Assembly (NCBI GenBank): GCA_027001345.1
Contig: JALTMS010000488.1
Span: forward strand, 1-9,035
Source of the DNA: Acidobacteriota bacterium
GTDB lineage: Bacteria > Acidobacteriota > Polarisedimenticolia > J045
Direction: 5' to 3'
DNA length: 9,035 nucleotides
This document shows, one piece after another, positions 6,185-9,035 of this stretch. Every line of letters begins with the position of its first letter. Positions within the stretch are counted from its first letter, which is position 1. Under the pieces are notes generated by a model, which was not told the origin of the DNA, did not search any database, and worked only from the letters and a program-made list of their open reading frames with translations. Position numbers and translations under genes: made by a program.

Positions 6185-7183
6185 ATGGCGGCCAGACTGG
6201 GCGAATGGTTGATCGAGCACGGGCAGCTCACCGAGCAGCAACTCGATGAGGGATTGCGTTCTCAGGCCGCCTTTGGCGGTGCCCTGGGAACGCACCTCGT
6301 TCAACTCGGCTTCGTCGATGAGTCGACACTGGGCCGGGCTCTGGCCGCCCTGCACGGCGTGAAGGCGGTGGACCGCCCTACCCTGCTTGCCGCACCACCG
6401 GAGATCACGGCGCTGCTCTCGGAGGAATTCTGCCAGCGACACCGGGCGCTTCCGTTCGGCGTCGAGGGCGAGAACCTGCAACTGGCGATCCAGAACCCGG
6501 CTGACAGCCTGGCGATCCACGAGGCGGCCTTTCTGACGGGATTCAACGTGCTGCCCTTCGTGGCTCCCGAAATCCTGATCAATGACGCCCTGGCGCGGGC
6601 CTTCGAGCAGGATCAGCCGCCGACCTCGTCGCAGGCAGCCAGAGCGCAGCAGATTCCACAACCCCAGTCGGCAGGAGCGCCGGCACCGGCGGCATCGTTC
6701 TCCCTGGCGGAAACCGGGCAACGCCTGGCCCGGGCCGCGAGTCGAGACGAGGTCCTGGAGATAGCTCTCGAGGCACTGTCTCACTTTTTTCCCCGTGGTG
6801 CGGCGCTGGCCCTGCGTGACGGTCGGGTGACGATCCTGACGGTCTACGGAAGTCGGGCGCAGAACAGCGATTGCCCGGCATGGAAGACCGGCCCCGGCGA
6901 CATCTTCGAGAGTCTGGCGGCGGATGGAGCGGTTTTCCAGGGCTCCCTGCCGGACGCCGAAGGCAACCGCGAACTCCTACGTCGGCTCGGTGGCGAGACC
7001 TGGCCGACCTCGGCGGTAGCACTGCCCATCAAGGTCCGAGGACGGCTGGTGGCAGCCCTCTACGCCGACCGCTCGGATAGTGGCCCCCTCGCGGCGGCGC
7101 CGCTCGAGGCCCTGTCGGCAGCGGTTTCTCTGGCTCTCGAAGCGATCCTCTTGCGGCAGAAGATCCTCCGCACCTGTAGCTGA
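6185..7183 (+). CDS. GspE-N (MshEN-like) plus GAF-like domain protein, no ATPase
   Basis: This is a 332-residue protein whose function is not known. Residues 1-140 look like the N-terminal domain of type II secretion/type IV pilus ATPases (T2SSE_N, MshEN). RLGEWLIEHGQLTEQQLDEG opens with the RLGxxLIxxG pattern, followed by LGTHLVQLGFVDESTL, LPFGVEG and LQLAIQNPAD. Some members bind cyclic di-GMP through the RLG-type motif. A Pro/Ala/Gln-rich linker (about 142-170) leads to a GAF-like domain (about 172-327), with RLARAASRDEVLEIALEAL, a basic FFPRGAALALRDG strand and VALPIKVRGRLVAALYADR. No Walker A or B motif, transmembrane segment or signal peptide is seen, so it is not a secretion ATPase. 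GGAGGG (6170-6175) lies nine bases before the ATG. The 33-base gap to pnp suggests co-transcription. A cytoplasmic sensor or adaptor for pili, secretion or motility is the likeliest role, by inference. Confidence 0.85.
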   Translation: MAARLGEWLIEHGQLTEQQLDEGLRSQAAFGGALGTHLVQLGFVDESTLGRALAALHGVKAVDRPTLLAAPPEITALLSEEFCQRHRALPFGVEGENLQLAIQNPADSLAIHEAAFLTGFNVLPFVAPEILINDALARAFEQDQPPTSSQAARAQQIPQPQSAGAPAPAASFSLAETGQRLARAASRDEVLEIALEALSHFFPRGAALALRDGRVTILTVYGSRAQNSDCPAWKTGPGDIFESLAADGAVFQGSLPDAEGNRELLRRLGGETWPTSAVALPIKVRGRLVAALYADRSDSGPLAAAPLEALSAAVSLALEAILLRQKILRTCS

Positions 7184-7190
7184 AGATGCG

Positions 7191-8390
7191 TCAGAGCACC
7201 TCCGCGCCATCGCCGACGCGCACCTCCGAGCGGGACTCGAGAATCTTGACCATCGAACCACCTGCATTGGTCACCAGGACCACGCCCTGAGCGACCACCC
7301 GTCGCGGTACCCGGCCGCCGGTGGCCGCACCCTCGGGGGGCCTCCAGAACAGCACGCGATCACCTGCCGTCAGACCAGCTCTGGAGCCAAGATCGATGCC
7401 CACGACATCTCCTGATCCGGCCACTGTCGCCGCCGGATCCGCGGCGACGATCACCTCGCCGTTGAGCCGTCCGGGAAATGGAGTACTCAGTTCCTGCAAG
7501 GGAATGTGCTCCACCATCGGAACCGGCATCTCGCGGTACGGCACCAGGTAGTCGCCGGTCTTGATCGCGCCGCAAGCGTTGATGATCTCTGCGGTGGCGG
7601 TCGTTGCGTGGCTGGCCAGCACGCGGACCCGGCCGAGCCGTTGCAGGTAGATCGGTCCACCTTCCCGCCGCTCGGCCACGCTCAGTTCGAGGCGACCCCA
7701 GGAGCGTACGACGATGTATTCGGCGCCCGGCTCGATCGCCATGTCCCGGCCTGCGGAGAGGTAGACGATGTCCGTCTGAGCCAGCAGCTCCTTCTCCGGC
7801 TCCTCGGAGGCCAAAATCGACAGCGGCGTGGGATCGAAGTGTTCGACGAGCTGCGCCGAGCAGATCATTTCCTGCTGCTCGACCGCAGGGATCAGCACGG
7901 GCCCCGCCGGCGCGGCCGGCTCGGAGGGTTCGGCAACCGGCTCCGGCTCGACTTCCCGCACACGCCGGGGGACGAACTCCGGCTCCGGCTCGGCCTCGGC
8001 AACGGTCTCCACACCCTGCTCACCGACCACGGTGGGATTGGGTGGAATCACCAGCGGGTCACCGGGATAGATCCAGTGGGAGTACGTCACATAGCGGTTG
8101 GCATCCCAGATCACAGGCCAGAGGTAGGGATCCTCGTAGTAGTGGGTCGCCAGGTCCCACAGCGTGTCGCCCTTGACGATGACATGAACCTGGGAGCCCT
8201 CGGGGGGCATGGGCGGCTGGTACGGAGTCCAGTGATCATCGACGAGTTGCAGCCCGGCGGGTGGCGGCACATAGCCGCGTACTCTTCCCTCCGACTCGTC
8301 CTGGGCGGCGGCGAAACTCGCCCATCCGCCCACCAGCACCACCACCGCCGCCAGCCTGCCAGCGCAGGTCAGAGCCCTTCGCAAACCCAT
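7191..8390 (-). CDS. Secreted LysM-domain cell envelope protein
   Basis: The protein has 399 residues and no assigned enzyme activity. Residues 1-29 form a signal peptide: MGLRR, a hydrophobic core AAVVVLVGGWASF, and a likely signal peptidase I site after AAA29. A single LysM domain spans 68-116 (VHVIVKGDTLWDLATHYYED to IYPGDPLVIP) with the WPVIWDAN motif, so it probably binds peptidoglycan. A Glu/Pro-rich linker (about 117-165) follows. The last 190 residues contain two similar halves (about 207-283 and 328-398), each a hydrophobic strand, a turn with GxxxxIxxG or GLTAGD, and a closing KTGD/RVGD segment. Mature cysteines 177 and 273 could pair. The start at 8390 is chosen for the signal peptide and GGAGG (8395-8399), four bases upstream. 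The reading frame stays open to 8738, but that extension is low-complexity and overlaps rsmD. It converges on the GspE-N/GAF gene. Confidence 0.9.
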   Translation of the reverse strand: MGLRRALTCAGRLAAVVVLVGGWASFAAAQDESEGRVRGYVPPPAGLQLVDDHWTPYQPPMPPEGSQVHVIVKGDTLWDLATHYYEDPYLWPVIWDANRYVTYSHWIYPGDPLVIPPNPTVVGEQGVETVAEAEPEPEFVPRRVREVEPEPVAEPSEPAAPAGPVLIPAVEQQEMICSAQLVEHFDPTPLSILASEEPEKELLAQTDIVYLSAGRDMAIEPGAEYIVVRSWGRLELSVAERREGGPIYLQRLGRVRVLASHATTATAEIINACGAIKTGDYLVPYREMPVPMVEHIPLQELSTPFPGRLNGEVIVAADPAATVAGSGDVVGIDLGSRAGLTAGDRVLFWRPPEGAATGGRVPRRVVAQGVVLVTNAGGSMVKILESRSEVRVGDGAEVL

Positions 8391-8401
8391 GGATCCTCCA
8401 C

Positions 8402-8447
8402 ACCGGTATTCCGCTCCACCGGTCGGCAGCCCTTCCCCGAGGGAAGG
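8402..8447 (-). promoter_or_regulatory. Two hairpins in the leader of the LysM gene
   Basis: On the minus strand, CCTTCCC and GGGAAGG (8441-8447 with 8431-8437) form a perfect 7-base-pair stem with a 3-base loop TCG. Nearer the start codon, two ACCGGT copies (8418-8423 and 8402-8407) pair around a 10-base loop that contains GGAG, and the stem ends two bases before the Shine-Dalgarno GGAGG. Neither is followed by a T-tract, so they are not terminators for rsmD. They may stabilise the mRNA or tune initiation; this is inference. Confidence 0.35.
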
Positions 8448-8459
8448 TGCCCAGGGGAA

Positions 8460-8487
8460 TGTATATCCTCGCCCCCCTCCGGGGCAA
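8460..8487 (-). promoter_or_regulatory. Candidate promoter of the LysM gene
   Basis: On the minus strand TTGCCC (plus positions 8482-8487) lies 16 bases before TATACA (8460-8465), an A/T-rich spot in a very GC-rich region. Transcription would start near 8453 and give a leader of about 63 bases. It lies in the 179-base gap between rsmD and the LysM gene. It is supported by consensus match and position only. Confidence 0.45.
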
Positions 8488-8569
8488 TTGGCCTTCGCCA
8501 GTGTTCGCAAGCTTTCGTGATCGCTCCGAACCTGCCGACACGTATCTCCCCCGCCCGCCGCTGCCGTCC

Positions 8570-9035
8570 TCAGCGGGCCTCGCCAGCCATCCAGGCGCTG
8601 AGCGTGGTATCTCCGTAACGGCGGCTCCACGCTGGCGCACCGACACCGACCTCGGGCAGATGCCCGCTGCGGTGCTCGACGACCACCAGGCAGCCAGAGG
8701 GGAGGAGACCGCGGGAATCGACCAGGGCGTCGATCCAACGGCCGGTGCGACGCTCCTCGTAAGGGGGATCGAGATAGGCGACACCCTCACCCTGCAGAGG
8801 CTCGGCCTGAGTCAGCCAAGACTGCAGATCGGCTCGAACCACCCGCAAACCCTCGGCCTGCCCGAGACCGAGGCGCTCGAGATTCCCCTCGATCGCCCGC
8901 AGCGCCACACGGCTCTTGTCCAGCAGCAGCACCGGGGCGGCTCCCCGGGAGAAGGCCTCGAGACCCACCGCTCCCGTCCCTGCGCACAGGTCGAGGAAAA
9001 AGCCTCGCGCCACGCGAGGTCCGAGGATGTTGAAC
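8570..9035 (-). CDS. rsmD: 16S rRNA (guanine(966)-N(2))-methyltransferase RsmD, 5' end outside window
   Basis: RsmD uses S-adenosylmethionine to methylate N2 of G966 in 16S rRNA on the assembled 30S subunit. The visible 154 residues begin FNILG, the family sequence just before the SAM-binding loop. FLDLCAGTGAVGLEAFSRGA follows, then the acidic strand VLLLDKS, the NLERLGL region and the catalytic DPPY motif in VAYLDPPYEE. The C-terminal strand LVVVEHRS closes the Rossmann fold. About 30 N-terminal residues (the usual RIIxGxxRGRxL start) lie beyond the window. The GTG at 9013 is internal, because the frame and family similarity continue upstream of it. It is co-oriented with the LysM gene but 179 bases apart, with a separate promoter candidate between them. 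The identification is firm. Confidence 0.93.
   Translation of the reverse strand, partial: FNILGPRVARGFFLDLCAGTGAVGLEAFSRGAAPVLLLDKSRVALRAIEGNLERLGLGQAEGLRVVRADLQSWLTQAEPLQGEGVAYLDPPYEERRTGRWIDALVDSRGLLPSGCLVVVEHRSGHLPEVGVGAPAWSRRYGDTTLSAWMAGEAR

Noticed and set aside
6185..7183. Annotation as a full type II secretion or pilus ATPase
   Set aside because: There is no Walker A, Walker B, Asp box or His box, and the length is too short. Only the N-terminal domain matches.
7506..8618. A 370-codon plus-strand frame opposite the LysM gene
   Set aside because: It is the complement of a gene with a signal peptide and LysM domain. Its own product is His/Arg/Gly-rich with no motif.
8391..8738. An N-terminal extension of the LysM protein up to 8738
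   Set aside because: The extension is Arg/Pro-rich, overlaps rsmD and would bury the signal peptide. The start at 8390 has a clear ribosome binding site.
1..9035. Search by eye for tRNA genes, CRISPR arrays, transposases and phage genes
   Set aside because: No cloverleaf, no regularly spaced direct repeats and no transposase or integrase motif was seen on either strand.

Overview
The window is ordinary bacterial chromosome from a GC-rich organism. It carries the downstream half of the classic translation/RNA-decay cluster (infB, ylxP, truB, rpsO, pnp), then a GspE-N/GAF-type regulator-like gene, and on the opposite strand a LysM cell-envelope protein and the 3' part of rsmD. The strong G/C third-position bias, the free-standing GspE-N plus GAF protein and the tryptophan-rich LysM protein would suit Acidobacteriota or a former deltaproteobacterial (Myxococcota-like) lineage. 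This placement is an inference; no rRNA gene is present to test it.

Layout. Positions 1-2145 hold infB (IF2), whose 5' end lies outside the window. After a 43-base gap comes ylxP (DUF503 family), which overlaps truB by four bases (ATGA). rbfA, which often sits between ylxP and truB, is missing here. A promoter-like sequence runs from the last truB codons to just past its stop. It is followed by a 130-base leader with several hairpins, then rpsO (S15). A 264-base spacer separates rpsO from pnp. It encodes nothing convincing but can fold into a long imperfect hairpin with nested stems, followed by two smaller hairpins, the last ending next to the pnp Shine-Dalgarno. pnp starts at a GTG at 4061. 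The GspE-N/GAF gene (6185-7183) lies 33 bases behind pnp and is probably co-transcribed. It converges on the LysM gene, with only seven bases between the stop codons. rsmD lies upstream of the LysM gene on the same strand, and a good promoter candidate lies between them.

How they work together. IF2 starts translation, TruB makes pseudouridine 55 in tRNA, S15 is a primary-binding protein of the 30S subunit, PNPase degrades and processes RNA, and RsmD methylates 16S rRNA. YlxP is a small, poorly understood companion of this cluster. In other bacteria rpsO and pnp are autoregulated through structured 5' leaders, so the two structured spacers are the main non-coding points of interest. No mobile element, CRISPR array, tRNA or rRNA gene was seen, and no coding region is clearly a new system. 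The least explained gene is the GspE-N/GAF protein, which has no ATPase domain.
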